NCBI RefSeq assembly: GCF_900111685.1
Contig: NZ_FOHX01000010.1
Span: forward strand, 62,001-126,000
Source: Nonomuraea wenchangensis
GTDB taxonomy: Bacteria > Actinomycetota > Actinomycetes > Streptosporangiales > Streptosporangiaceae
Direction of reading: 5' to 3'
Length of the DNA: 64,000 nt
In this document: in pieces, positions 17,679 to 28,749 of the stretch
How the letters are laid out: each line of letters starts with the position of its first letter
Position numbering within the stretch: the first letter of the stretch is position 1
Program-made: the position numbers and the translations under genes
The notes under the pieces: model-generated
What the model saw: the letters and a program-made list of their open reading frames with translations, nothing else
The model's database searches: none
What the model was told of the DNA's origin: nothing

Positions 17679-18863
17679 ATGGACGCGACCCCCACCCCCG
17701 CCCCCGCCGGCCTCGCCGCTCCTCCACTGGGCGTGTCCGCCGCCTCGTTCGTCAGCAGCTTCGACCGCTTCGCCGTCAGCCCCATGCTCGTCGTGATCGC
17801 CACCGACCTCGGCGTGCCGCTGTCGGCGTCGGTCACCGCGGCCAGCGGCTACTTCCTGGCCTACGGACTCACCCAGCCGCTCTGGGGCGTGCTGTCGGAC
17901 CGGTTCGGGCGGGTGCGGATCATGCGCGGCGCGCTGGTGGGCGCGGCCGTGGCCGGGCTGGTCTCGGCGCTCATGCCCGCGCTCTGGGCGCTGGTGGCCG
18001 CCCGGGTGGTGACCGGCGCCTGCTTCGGCGCGGTGATCCCGACCGGGCTCACGTACGTGGGCGACACCGTACGGCCCGCGCTCCGGCAGCGCGCGCTCAC
18101 CGACCTCATGAGCGCGACCGCGCTCGGCACCGCCCTCGCCACCGGGCTCGGCGGCGCGCTCGCCGGGCTGGTGAGCTGGCGGGCCGCCTTCACCGTGCCC
18201 GCCGCCTGCGCCCTGGTCTGCGCGCTGGCCCTGCGCTCGCTGCCCGAGCCGCCCCGCGACGGCGCCCCCGCCGCGATGCGGCGCTTCCTCGGCATGGTGC
18301 TCGGGCAGCGCTGGGCGCTGCTGGTCTTCGCGCTCGCCTTCGCCGAGGGCGCGATCATGCTGGGCGTGATGCCGTTCCTCGCCCCGGCTCTGGAGCACTC
18401 CGGCGTCGCCGCCGCCCTCGCCGGGCTCGGCATCACCGCGTACGGGCTCGGGCTCTGGGTGCAGGCGAAGCTGGTCAAGCGGCTGTCGGGACGCTGGCCC
18501 GCGCCGCTGCTGATGACGGTGGGCGGGGCGCAGCTCGTCGCGGGCTTCGCGCTGGCCGCGGCCCGGGTCAACCTCGTCACCGTGGCCGTCACCGCGCTGC
18601 TGCTCGGCGGCGGCTGGTCGTTCCTGCACTCGTCGCTGCAGACGTGGGCGACGTCGGTCGTGCCGCAGGCCAGGGGCACCACGATCGCGTTCTTCGCCGC
18701 CGCGCTCTTCGTCGGCAGCGCCCTCTCCTCGTGGGCGGCCGGGCCGCTGGCCGAGGCGGGCCGCTATCCGCTGCTGTTCGGGCTGGCCGCCGCCGCGGCG
18801 GCGCCGCTGGCCGCCGTGGCCGCGCTCACCCGCCGCCGCTACGGCGCCGTACGCGCGGGCTGA
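17679..18863 (+). CDS. MFS transporter
   Basis: 394 aa, twelve hydrophobic segments. MFS signature between segments 2 and 3 (WGVLSDRFGRVRIMRG), and a segment-5-type stretch LMSATALGTALATGLGGAL. ATG at 17679 chosen because the frame upstream lacks family similarity; there is no clear Shine-Dalgarno, so the gene may have a very short leader. Substrate unknown; probably an efflux pump. Convergent with the ABC-2 pair. Confidence 0.85.
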   Translation: MDATPTPAPAGLAAPPLGVSAASFVSSFDRFAVSPMLVVIATDLGVPLSASVTAASGYFLAYGLTQPLWGVLSDRFGRVRIMRGALVGAAVAGLVSALMPALWALVAARVVTGACFGAVIPTGLTYVGDTVRPALRQRALTDLMSATALGTALATGLGGALAGLVSWRAAFTVPAACALVCALALRSLPEPPRDGAPAAMRRFLGMVLGQRWALLVFALAFAEGAIMLGVMPFLAPALEHSGVAAALAGLGITAYGLGLWVQAKLVKRLSGRWPAPLLMTVGGAQLVAGFALAAARVNLVTVAVTALLLGGGWSFLHSSLQTWATSVVPQARGTTIAFFAAALFVGSALSSWAAGPLAEAGRYPLLFGLAAAAAAPLAAVAALTRRRYGAVRAG

Positions 18864-18904
18864 CGGCCCCCAGGCTCATTCCCAGCGGCCGTCTGTCGCC
18901 GGGC

Positions 18905-19693
18905 TCACTCCCAGCGGAACGTCCGCGACACCAGCCCCAGCGACAGCACCGCCCAGGCCGCCAGCACGCCCAGGGGGGCCAGCGGCAGCGCCGCCCCCTC
19001 GGCGAGCACCGCGCGCAGCCCGCCGGTCAGCGCCGAGATCGGCAGCACCTCCAGCGCCGGCCGCAGGCTCTCGGGGAACTTCGCCAGCGGGAAGACCACC
19101 CCGCCGGCCCCGAGCAGCACCAGGTAGACGAGGTTGGCGGCGGCCAGCGTCGCCTCCGCGCGCAGCGTGCCCGCCATGAGCAGGCCGAGCCCGCTGAAGG
19201 CCGCCGTGCCGGCCACGATCAGCAGCGCCGCGGCCAGGAACGACCCCTGCGGCCGCCAGCCCAGCGCCAGCCCGACGCCCACGATCACCGCCGCCTGGAT
19301 GACCTCCACGGCCAGCACCGCCACGGTCTTGGCCAGCATGAGCCCGGACCGCGACAGCGGGGTCGCGCCGAGCCGCTTGAGCACGCCGTAGCGGCGCTCG
19401 AAGCCGGTCGCGATGGCCTGCCCGGTGAAGGCCGTGGACATCACTGCGAGGGCCAGCACGCCGGGGACCAGGAAGTCGACCCGCCGCGCGCCGCCCAGGT
19501 CGATCAGCGGGGCCAGCGAGAAGCCCACCAGCAGCAGCACCGGGATGATCAGGGTGAGCAGGAGCTGCTCGCCGTTGCGCAGGGTGGCGCGCAGCTCCGC
19601 GCCGGCCTGCGCCAGCACCATGCGCGGGAACGGCGCCGCGCCCGGCGCGGGGGTGAGGTCCAGCGTGCCCGTGACCCGCTCGTACGTGCTCAA
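18905..19693 (-). CDS. ABC-2 type transporter permease
   Basis: 262 aa, six membrane segments, ending in the typical daunorubicin-resistance-type permease C-terminus (LAAWAVLSLGLVSRTFRWE). The central block GFERRYGVLKRLGATPLSRSGLMLAKT is typical of DrrB-like permeases. It overlaps the ATPase gene upstream by four bases and forms an export complex with it. Substrate unknown. Confidence 0.88.
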   Translation of the reverse strand: MSTYERVTGTLDLTPAPGAAPFPRMVLAQAGAELRATLRNGEQLLLTLIIPVLLLVGFSLAPLIDLGGARRVDFLVPGVLALAVMSTAFTGQAIATGFERRYGVLKRLGATPLSRSGLMLAKTVAVLAVEVIQAAVIVGVGLALGWRPQGSFLAAALLIVAGTAAFSGLGLLMAGTLRAEATLAAANLVYLVLLGAGGVVFPLAKFPESLRPALEVLPISALTGGLRAVLAEGAALPLAPLGVLAAWAVLSLGLVSRTFRWE

Positions 19694-20598
19694 CGCAGCT
19701 CCCTGCCGGTCAGCTCCAGGAAGACGTCCTCAAGGGTGCGCCGCTCGATGCGCAGGTCGTCGGCCGTGACGCCCTCGGCCGCGCACCAGGCGGTGACGGT
19801 GGCCAGCAGCTCGGGGCCGACCCGGCCCTCGATGATGTAGTGGCCGGCCGGCGACTCCTTGGCCGCGCTGCCCGAAGGGAGCGCGTTGAGCAGCTCCTCC
19901 AGCGTCAGCCCCGGCCGCGCCCGGAACCTGAGCTGCCGCTCGGCCCCGGTGAGCGAGGCGGGCGTGCCCTCGGCCACCACCCGTCCCTTGTCGATGATCA
20001 CCACGTGGTCGGCCAGGCGTTCGGCCTCGTCCATGTGGTGCGTGGTGAGCACCACCGAGACCCCGGCCGAGCGCAGCTCGCCCACCAGCTCCCAGCAGGC
20101 GTGCCTCGCCTGCGGGTCGAGCCCGGCGGTCGGCTCGTCGAGGAAGACCAGCTCGGGGCGGCCGATGACGGCGGCGGCCAGCGACAGCCGCTGCTGCTGC
20201 CCGCCCGACATGCGGCGGAAGGGGGTGCGGGCGTGCCCGGCGAGCCCGAGCCGCCCCAGCAGCGCGCCGGGGTCGAGTGGCCGGGCGTGGAAACGCGCGA
20301 CCAGGCGCAGCCACTCGCCGCAGCGCACCGCCGGCGGCACCCCGCCGGACTGCAGCATGACCCCGACCCGGGCGCGCAGCTCGGGCCGCTCGGGGGTCAG
20401 CCCCAGCACCCGCACGGTGCCCGCGTCGGCGGTGCGGAACCCCTCGCAGATCTCGACCGTGGTCGTCTTGCCCGCGCCGTTGGGGCCGAGGACGGCCGTG
20501 ACCGCGCCACGCTCGGCGCGCAGGGCGAGCCCGTCGAGCGCGACGCCGGCGCCGTAACGTTTGACCAGGTCGAGGATCTCGACGGCTGGGGATTCCAT
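19690..20598 (-). CDS. ABC transporter ATP-binding protein (DrrA-like)
   Basis: 302 aa. Walker A GPNGAGKTT near residues 38-46, signature RMSGGQQQRLSLA, Walker B LVFLDEPTAGLD and H-loop TTHHMDEAE. The C-terminal ~70-residue tail is typical of DrrA/CcmA-type ATPases. Upstream half of the exporter pair with the ABC-2 permease (ATGA overlap). Divergent from the Bcr/CflA gene. Confidence 0.92.
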   Translation of the reverse strand: MESPAVEILDLVKRYGAGVALDGLALRAERGAVTAVLGPNGAGKTTTVEICEGFRTADAGTVRVLGLTPERPELRARVGVMLQSGGVPPAVRCGEWLRLVARFHARPLDPGALLGRLGLAGHARTPFRRMSGGQQQRLSLAAAVIGRPELVFLDEPTAGLDPQARHACWELVGELRSAGVSVVLTTHHMDEAERLADHVVIIDKGRVVAEGTPASLTGAERQLRFRARPGLTLEELLNALPSGSAAKESPAGHYIIEGRVGPELLATVTAWCAAEGVTADDLRIERRTLEDVFLELTGRELR

Positions 20599-20670
20599 GA
20601 CGACGAGTCTAAGGACTGCGCGGGGCGGTCCGGGCCTCAGGTGAGTCCGTGGGCGTGGGCTCCTATGGAA

Positions 20671-20686
20671 AGATAGGGAAATATCT
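20671..20686. promoter_or_regulatory. Small inverted repeat in the divergent spacer
   Basis: AGATA (20671-20675) and TATCT (20682-20686) flank GGGAAA in an AT-richer stretch between the DrrA-like gene and the Bcr/CflA gene. Operator or promoter element is possible; no regulator gene is adjacent. Confidence 0.25.
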
Positions 20687-20771
20687 GATAACCGGGAATT
20701 AGGAGGACCGGACAGCGGTTTCCCTACCTCGGCCCTCGTGGGCCACCTGGTTCGCGAGGAGAGGGGATTGC

Positions 20772-22007
20772 ATGTCCGTGGCCGCAGCCACGTCCACCGC
20801 CGTCAGAGCCGAGCGGAAGGAGCGGCGGGCGCTGCTCCTGGTGCTTCTCGGCGCGCTCTCGGCCATCGGGCCGCTCTCCATCGACATGTACCTCCCGGCG
20901 CTGCCCGCCATCACCTCCGAGATGCTGAGCGGCCCCGCCCAGGTCCAGCTCACGCTCACCTCCTGCCTCATCGGCGTGTCGGTCGGGCAGGTCATCGCCG
21001 GCCCGCTCAGCGACGTGCGCGGGCGGCGGATGCCGCTGATCGTGGGCGTGGCCGGGTTCATGGTCGCCTCGCTGCTGTGCGCGTTCGCGCAGTCGGTGCC
21101 GATGCTCATCGCCTTCCGCCTGCTGCAGGGCATGCTCGGCGGCGCGGCCCTGGTCATCGTGCGCGCCGTGGTGCGCGACCTGTACGAGGGCGCCGCCATC
21201 GCCCGCATCTTCGCCACGCTCATGCTGGTCAGCGGCCTGGCGCCGATCCTCGCCCCGATCGCCGGGGCGCAGCTGCTGGCGTTCACCTCCTGGCGGGGCG
21301 TCTTCATAGCGCTCAGCCTGGCCGGCGTCGTGCTGCTGATCGCGGTGCTCGCCGGGGTGCGCGAGACGCTGCCGGCCGGCAGCCGCGAGAGCGGCGGGCT
21401 CGGGCACACGGTCCGCACGTTCTGGCACCTGCTGCGCGACCGCTCGTTCATGGGGTACGCGCTCACCGGCGGCCTGGCCTTCGCCGCGATGTTCGGCTAC
21501 ATCTCCGGCTCGCCGTTCGTGCTGCAGGAGGTCTACGGCGCCACCCCGACGCAGTACTCCCTCATCTTCGGGCTCAACGCCCTCGCCCTCACCGTCATGG
21601 CCCAGGTCGGCGGCCGGCTGTCGGGGCGGGTGCCCCCGGCGGCCCTCGTGGTGGCGGGCCTGGCCACCAGCCTGGCCGGCGCCGCCCTGCTCATGACGGC
21701 CGCGCTCACCGGGCTCGGTCTGTGGGGCATCGTGGCGGGCCTGGTCGTCATCATGCTCGGCCAGGGCCTGACGCTGCCCGGCACCAGCGCGCTGGCGCTG
21801 GGCTCGCAGCCCGCCCAGGTGGCCGGCAGCGCGTCGGCGCTGATGGGCGTGCTGCAGTTCGCGCTGGGCGCGGTCTCGGCGCCGCTGGTCGGCGTCGTCG
21901 GCGCGGGCACCGCCGTGCCGATGGCCTCCGTGATGCTCGGGCTCATCGTCTGTGCCACCCTGGCGTTCGGCGTCCTGGGCCGTACGCGGGTGCCGAGCAG
22001 GAGTTAG
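20772..22007 (+). CDS. Bcr/CflA-family multidrug MFS transporter
   Basis: 411 aa, twelve hydrophobic segments. Family hallmarks: SIDMYLPALPAI in segment 1, GPLSDVRGRRMPL between segments 2 and 3, and RLLQGMLGGAALVIVRAVVRD. Drug:proton antiporters of this group export chloramphenicol- or bicyclomycin-type compounds and sulfonamides; the substrate here is not known. GAGGAGAGGGG ribosome-binding site before ATG 20772. Its stop codon lies inside the iron box that precedes sufR. Confidence 0.9.
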   Translation: MSVAAATSTAVRAERKERRALLLVLLGALSAIGPLSIDMYLPALPAITSEMLSGPAQVQLTLTSCLIGVSVGQVIAGPLSDVRGRRMPLIVGVAGFMVASLLCAFAQSVPMLIAFRLLQGMLGGAALVIVRAVVRDLYEGAAIARIFATLMLVSGLAPILAPIAGAQLLAFTSWRGVFIALSLAGVVLLIAVLAGVRETLPAGSRESGGLGHTVRTFWHLLRDRSFMGYALTGGLAFAAMFGYISGSPFVLQEVYGATPTQYSLIFGLNALALTVMAQVGGRLSGRVPPAALVVAGLATSLAGAALLMTAALTGLGLWGIVAGLVVIMLGQGLTLPGTSALALGSQPAQVAGSASALMGVLQFALGAVSAPLVGVVGAGTAVPMASVMLGLIVCATLAFGVLGRTRVPSRS

Positions 22008-22022
22008 GTAAGGCTACCCTGC
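22004..22022 (+). promoter_or_regulatory. Candidate IdeR/DtxR-type iron box
   Basis: TTAGGTAAGGCTACCCTGC matches the 19-base DtxR/IdeR consensus (TTAGGTTAGGCTAACCTAA) at 15 positions. It lies about 70-80 bases before sufR and overlaps the end of the MFS gene. This suggests iron-dependent control of the suf operon in addition to SufR. Confidence 0.6.
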
Positions 22023-22082
22023 GTGACAAATTCCATTGCCGAGCTGCCGCGATCCATTTGTGAGCCGGGAAGGATTTACGGC

Positions 22083-22097
22083 ACACTGATGTTGTGA
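22083..22097 (+). promoter_or_regulatory. Candidate SufR operator
   Basis: ACACT-GATGT-TGTGA, with five bases between the half-sites, agrees exactly with the ACACT-N5-TGTGA palindrome that I recall for mycobacterial SufR. It overlaps the GTG start at 22094 or sits just before the ATG at 22103. A second inverted repeat ATGTT-N6-AACAT (22089-22104) is interleaved. Autoregulation by the Fe-S sensing SufR is the likely role. Confidence 0.6.
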
Positions 22098-22812
22098 AAA
22101 ACATGCCCACGATCGAGCCCGGAAGCGAACGCGGCACCCGTGCCCGCGTCGCCCGGCTGATCCTTGAGCATGGTCCCGTCGCGGCCGCCGCCCTCGGCGA
22201 GCGGCTCGGGCTCACACCCGCGGCCGTCCGGCGTCACCTCGACGCCCTGCTGGCCGACGGGATGATCGAGCCCCGCACGGTGCGCCCGCGCGGGCAGCGC
22301 GGGCGGGGGCGACCGGCCAAGCTGTTCGCCATCACCGACGCGGGGCGCAGTGCCTTCGAGCACGCCTATGACGACCTGGCCGGCAGCGCGCTGCGCTACC
22401 TGGCCGAGCGCATGGGGCAGGACGCTGTGGCCGACTTCGCCCGCTCGCAGGTCTCCGGCCTGCTCAAGCGGCTGGAGCCGGCCATGCGGACGGTGCCGGC
22501 CGAGCAGCGCGTACAGGTGCTGGCGCAGGCGCTGTCGGCGGAGGGTTACGCCGCCTCGGCCAGCAAGGCCAAGTCCGGCGGCGACCAGCTCTGCCAGCAT
22601 CACTGCCCGGTGGCCCACGCGGCAGCGGAGTTCCCTCAACTCTGCGAGGCCGAGACGGAGGCGTTCGCGCAGCTCCTCGGCACACCGGTGCAGCGCCTGG
22701 CCACGATCGCGCACGGCGACGGGGTCTGCACGACGCACGTGAGCCCGCAGACGCTGGGCGAATCCGCACACAGGGACAAGAGTCCTCACGATAAGAGCAA
22801 GGAGACCGGAAG

Positions 22813-22816
<4 letters not shown>
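22094..22816 (+). CDS. sufR: SufR, Fe-S cluster-sensing repressor of the suf operon
   Basis: 240 aa from GTG 22094; ATG 22103 is an alternative and neither has a clear Shine-Dalgarno, so a leaderless transcript is possible. N-terminal winged HTH (AAALGERLGLTPAAVRRHLDALLADGMIEP, with a basic RGQRGRGRPAK wing). C-terminal cysteines C167, C171, C184 and C212 have SufR-type spacing for a 4Fe-4S cluster. First gene of the operon, overlapping sufB by four bases. Confidence 0.93.
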
Positions 22817-24224
<1,408 letters not shown>

Positions 24225-24225
<1 letters not shown>

Positions 24226-25346
24226 TGGGCCTGAACGAGAAGCCCCTGTCGACCCTGCACGAGAAGTCGTCCTACGACCTGGGCGACTTCGACGTCCCGA
24301 CCGGTCGCGAGGAGGCCTGGCGGTTCACGCCGCTCACGCGGCTGAAGGGCCTGCACAACGGCAAGGCCGAGGCGGCGGGTCACGTCCGTCTGGACGTCGA
24401 CGCCGCCCCCGAGGTCACCGTCGAGACGGTCGGCCGTGACGACGCCCGCGTCGGCAAGTCGTTCACGCCCACCGACCGGGTCAGCGCCCAGGCGTGGAAC
24501 AGCTTCGAGAAGGCCACCGTCATCACGGTGCCGCGCGAGGCCGTCGCCTCCAAGCCGACCGTGCTCACCCTCACCGGTGAGGGCGACGGCGCCGCCTACG
24601 GCCACCTCGTGGTCAAGGTGGAGCCGCTGGCCGAGGCCGTGGTCGTGCTCGACCACAAGGGCAGCGCCGTCTACGCCGACAACATCGAGTTCGTCGTCGG
24701 CGAGGGCGCCAACCTCAAGGTCGTCAGCCTCCAGGACTGGGACGACGACGCCGTCCACGTCTCGCACCACCACGCCCAGCTCGCCAAGGACGCGACCTTC
24801 CGCAGCTTCGTGGTGACGCTCGGCGGCGACCTGGTGCGGCTGTCGCCCAGCGTGGCCTACACCGCGCCGGGCGGCGACGCCGACCTGTCGGGCGTCTACT
24901 TCGTGGACGCCGGACAGCACCTGGAGCACCGCCTGCTGGTCGACCACTCCCAGCCTCACTGCAAGAGCAACGTCGACTACCGCGGCGCGCTGCAGGGCGA
25001 CCGGGCGCACGCCGTCTGGATCGGCGACGTGATCATCAGGGTCGAGGCCGAGGGCACCGACACCTACGAGCTCAACCGCAACCTCATCCTCACCGACGGC
25101 GCCCGCGCCGACTCGGTGCCCAACCTGGAGATCCTCACCGGTGAGGTCGCCGGCGCGGGGCACGCCTCCGCCTCCGGCCGCCTCGACGACGAGCACATCT
25201 TCTACCTCCAGGCCCGCGGCATCCCCCACGACGAGGCGCGCCGCCTGGTCGTGCGGGGCTTCCTCGGCCAGCTCATCGAGAAGATCCATGTCGAGGAGCT
25301 GCGCGAGCGCGTCATGAGCGCCGTCGAGGCGGAGCTCGCCCGATGA
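24225..25346 (+). CDS. sufD: Fe-S cluster assembly protein SufD
   Basis: 373 aa. SufB paralogue and partner in SufBC2D. Seen: N-terminal GREEAWRFTPLTRLKGL, beta-helix core with YRGALQGDRAHAVWIGDVIIR, and the C-terminal RGIPHDEARRLVVRGFLGQLIEKI. Translationally coupled on both sides (TGATG with sufB, ATGA with the ferredoxin). Confidence 0.97.
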
Positions 25347-25672
25347 GCGACGCCGGCAGCTTCGAGAAGGTGTGCGCGCTCGCCGACATCCCCGACGGGG
25401 GAGTGATCGGCGTCGAGGTGGGGGAGACCCCGGTGGCGCTGGTGCGCAAGGGCGAGCAGGTCTTCGCCCTGCACGACGTCTGCTCACACGCCGAGGTCAA
25501 GCTCAGCGAGGGCGAGGTCTACGACGACACGCTGGAGTGCTGGCTGCACGGCTCGTGCTTCGACGTGCACACCGGCAAGCCGACCGGCCCGCCCGCCATC
25601 AAGCCCGTGAACGTCTACACAGTCAAGATCGACGGCGATGACGTCCTCGTCTCGCTCTCGAAGGAGTCATAA
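25343..25672 (+). CDS. Rieske-type ferredoxin within the suf operon
   Basis: 109 aa. A [2Fe-2S] Rieske motif CSH...CWLHG (C-x-H, 17 residues, C-x2-H), ending KPVNVYTVKIDGDDVLVSL. It resembles the ferredoxin component of non-haem iron oxygenases but no oxygenase is nearby. In actinobacteria this gene is a regular member of the suf operon, where it may donate electrons or accept clusters; the exact function is not established. Overlaps sufD by four bases; sufC follows after six. Confidence 0.9.
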   Translation: MSDAGSFEKVCALADIPDGGVIGVEVGETPVALVRKGEQVFALHDVCSHAEVKLSEGEVYDDTLECWLHGSCFDVHTGKPTGPPAIKPVNVYTVKIDGDDVLVSLSKES

Positions 25673-25678
25673 GCAACC

Positions 25679-26421
<743 letters not shown>

Positions 26422-26425
<4 letters not shown>

Positions 26426-27675
26426 CTTCCACCAGCTTGGACGTGGAGCGGATCAGGAAGGACTTCCCGGTCTTCTCCCGCGAGCTGCCCGACGGGCGAC
26501 CGCTCGTCTACCTCGACTCGGGCAACTCCTCGCAGAAGCCCAACCTGGTCATCGAGACCATGCGCGAGCACCTGGCCCTGCACTACAGCAATGTGGGGCG
26601 GGCCATGCACGTGCTCGGCGCGGAGTCCACGGAGGCGTACGAGGGCGCCCGTGACAAGGTCGCGGGCTTCGTCGGCGCGTCGCGCGACGAGGTGGTCTTC
26701 ACCAAGAACGCCTCCGAGGCGCTCAACCTCGTCGCCTACTCCTTCGGCAACCCCGTCAACACCGACCCCCGCTTCACCCTCGGGCCCGGCGACGAGATCG
26801 TCGTCACCGAGATGGAGCACCACTCCAACATCGTGCCGTGGCAGCTGCTCGCGCAGCGCACCGGCGCCACGCTGAAGTGGTTCGGCGTCACCGACGAGGG
26901 CCGGCTCGACCTGGCCGACGGCGTGATCACCGAGCGGACGAAGATCGTCTCGGTGGCCCACCAGTCCAACGTGCTCGGCACCGTCAACCCGGTGGTCGAG
27001 CTGGCCAGGCGGGCCCACGAGGTGGGGGCGCTCATCCTGCTGGACGCGTCCCAGTCCGTGCCGCACCACCCGGTGGACGTCGCCGCGCTGGACGCCGACT
27101 TCGTGGCCTTCACCGGCCACAAGATGGTCGGCCCGTCCGGCATCGGCGTGCTGTGGGCGCGGGCCGAGCTGCTCGACGCCATGCCGCCGTTCCTCGGCGG
27201 CGGTGAGATGATCGAGGCGGTCTGGATGGACCGCTCGACCTACGCCCCGGCCCCGCACAAGTTCGAGGCCGGCACGCCGCCGATCGTCGAGGCCATCGGT
27301 CTCGGCGCCGCCGTCGACTACCTCACCGGAGTCGGCCTGGAGGCGATCGAGGCGCACGAGCGCGAGCTGACCCGCTACGCGCTGGAGGCGCTGCGCGAGG
27401 TGCCGAGGCTGCGCGTCATCGGCCCCGAGACCCTGGAGGCGCGGGGCGGCACGGTGTCGTTCACGATGGAGGGCATCCACCCGCACGACGTCGGGCAGAT
27501 CCTCGACGACCAGTTCGGCGTCGCGGTGCGCGTCGGGCACCACTGTGCCCGCCCGCTGCACCTGCGGTTCGGAATACCCGCGACCACGCGGGCGTCGTTC
27601 TATCTGTACAACACCACGGGCGAGATCGACGCCCTGGTTCGCGGCCTGCATCACGTCCAGAAGGTGTTCGCATAG
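26422..27675 (+). CDS. sufS: Cysteine desulfurase SufS
   Basis: 417 aa PLP enzyme that removes sulfur from L-cysteine for cluster assembly. Seen: NASEALNLVAYSF, EMEHHSNIVPWQ, DASQSVPHHPVDV, the PLP lysine in TGHKMVGPSGIGVL and the persulfide cysteine in VGHHCARPLH. Followed after two bases by sufU, its usual sulfur acceptor. Confidence 0.97.
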
Positions 27676-27677
27676 CC

Positions 27678-28115
27678 ATGATCGGCGAGTCGATGTACCA
27701 GGAGCTGATCCTGGAGCACTACAAGCACCCGCAGGGGCGCGGGCTGCGCGAGCCGTACGACGCCGAGGTCCATCACGTCAACCCGACCTGCGGCGACGAG
27801 ATCACGCTCAGGGTCAAGGTGGACGGCGACAAGGTGCTCGACGTCTCCTACGACGGGCAGGGCTGCTCGATCAGCCAGGCTGCCGCCTCGGTGCTGCACG
27901 AGCTGACCACCGGCTCGTCGGTCGCGGAGTCGCTGTCGGTCGTCGACGAGTTCACCCGGCTCATGCAGGGCAGGGGGCAGGTGGAGGCCGACGAGGACGT
28001 GCTCGGCGACGCGGTCGCCTTCGCGGGCGTGGCCAAGTTCCCGGCCCGCGTGAAGTGCGCGTTGCTGTCCTGGATGGCCTACAAGGACGCAGTGGTGAGG
28101 AGTGCCGCCCAATGA
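27678..28115 (+). CDS. sufU: SufU, zinc-dependent sulfurtransferase
   Basis: 145 aa. Three conserved cysteines in NPTCGDEI, YDGQGCSISQAAASVL and RVKCALLSWMAYKD, the Zn-binding SufU pattern. Accepts persulfide sulfur from SufS and passes it to SufBCD. ATGA overlap with the next gene. Confidence 0.96.
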   Translation: MIGESMYQELILEHYKHPQGRGLREPYDAEVHHVNPTCGDEITLRVKVDGDKVLDVSYDGQGCSISQAAASVLHELTTGSSVAESLSVVDEFTRLMQGRGQVEADEDVLGDAVAFAGVAKFPARVKCALLSWMAYKDAVVRSAAQ

Positions 28116-28474
28116 GCAAGCCAACGGAGACGCCGACGACCGAGTTCGACGGTGAGATCACCAGCGAGGAGGTCATGGAGGCGCTCAAGGACGTCGTCGA
28201 CCCCGAGCTGGGCATCAACGTCGTCGACCTGGGCCTGATCTACGGCCTCAACCTCGACCCGGCCGGCGGCGGCAAGCCCGTGGCCACCATCGACATGACG
28301 CTCACCAGCGCGGCCTGCCCGCTGACCGACGTCATCGAGGACCAGGCGCACTCGGCGCTCGACGGCATGGTCTCCGACGTGAAGATCAACTGGGTCTGGC
28401 TGCCGCCATGGGGCCCGGACAAGATCACCGATGAGGGCCGTGAGCAGCTTCGTATGCTAGGCTTCAACGTCTGA
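28112..28474 (+). CDS. sufT: SufT-type metal-sulfur cluster assembly factor (DUF59/MIP18)
   Basis: 120 aa. DUF59 core ALKDVVDPELGINVVDLGLIYGL and DMTLTSAACPLTDVIEDQ with the single conserved Cys, ending WGPDKITDEGREQLRMLGF. Such proteins help load Fe-S clusters onto targets. Last gene of the suf operon; a strong hairpin follows 14 bases after its stop. Confidence 0.95.
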   Translation: MSKPTETPTTEFDGEITSEEVMEALKDVVDPELGINVVDLGLIYGLNLDPAGGGKPVATIDMTLTSAACPLTDVIEDQAHSALDGMVSDVKINWVWLPPWGPDKITDEGREQLRMLGFNV

Positions 28475-28488
28475 CCTCTGTTCGCTGC

Positions 28489-28513
28489 ACGGCTGGCGTC
28501 CGACGTCAGCCGT
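28489..28513 (+). terminator. Terminator hairpin of the suf operon
   Basis: ACGGCTG (28489-28495) pairs with CAGCCGT (28507-28513), extended inside by CGTC/GACG across a G-T wobble, then TTT. Placed just after the sufT stop. Confidence 0.75.
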
Positions 28514-28749
28514 TTCAGCGTGTCATAAGGGTTTTCGGAAGGTCCGAACCCGGCCGGGAAATATCCGATACCATCCCGGCGTTGGATCAGATGCACCTGA
28601 CGCCTCATCGCGCGTTTCAGCATCGCCTGCGGCCGGTGCGCCGGTGCATCCTCCCCCTCTTTCTCTGATCTGGTACGGCGTGTGCCGTACATCTTGGCTC
28701 GTCCTTTCGCAGAAGTGACGTGCCACTTCGACGGAAAGGCACGACTTTC
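28514..28749 (+). promoter_or_regulatory. Structured leader region of the DEAD-box helicase gene
   Basis: This ~235-base spacer carries two clear hairpins: 28530-28550 (GGTT..CGGA with TCCGAACC) and 28673-28690, a perfect seven-base stem GTACGGC/GCCGTAC with a GTGT loop. Between them is a pyrimidine-rich stretch (CTCCCCCTCTTTCTCTG). Helicase genes often have long autoregulatory leaders, so part may be transcribed; I recognise no known riboswitch or promoter. Confidence 0.4.

Noticed and set aside
28514..28749. A known riboswitch class upstream of the helicase
   Set aside because: No conserved aptamer core recognised; only generic hairpins are present.
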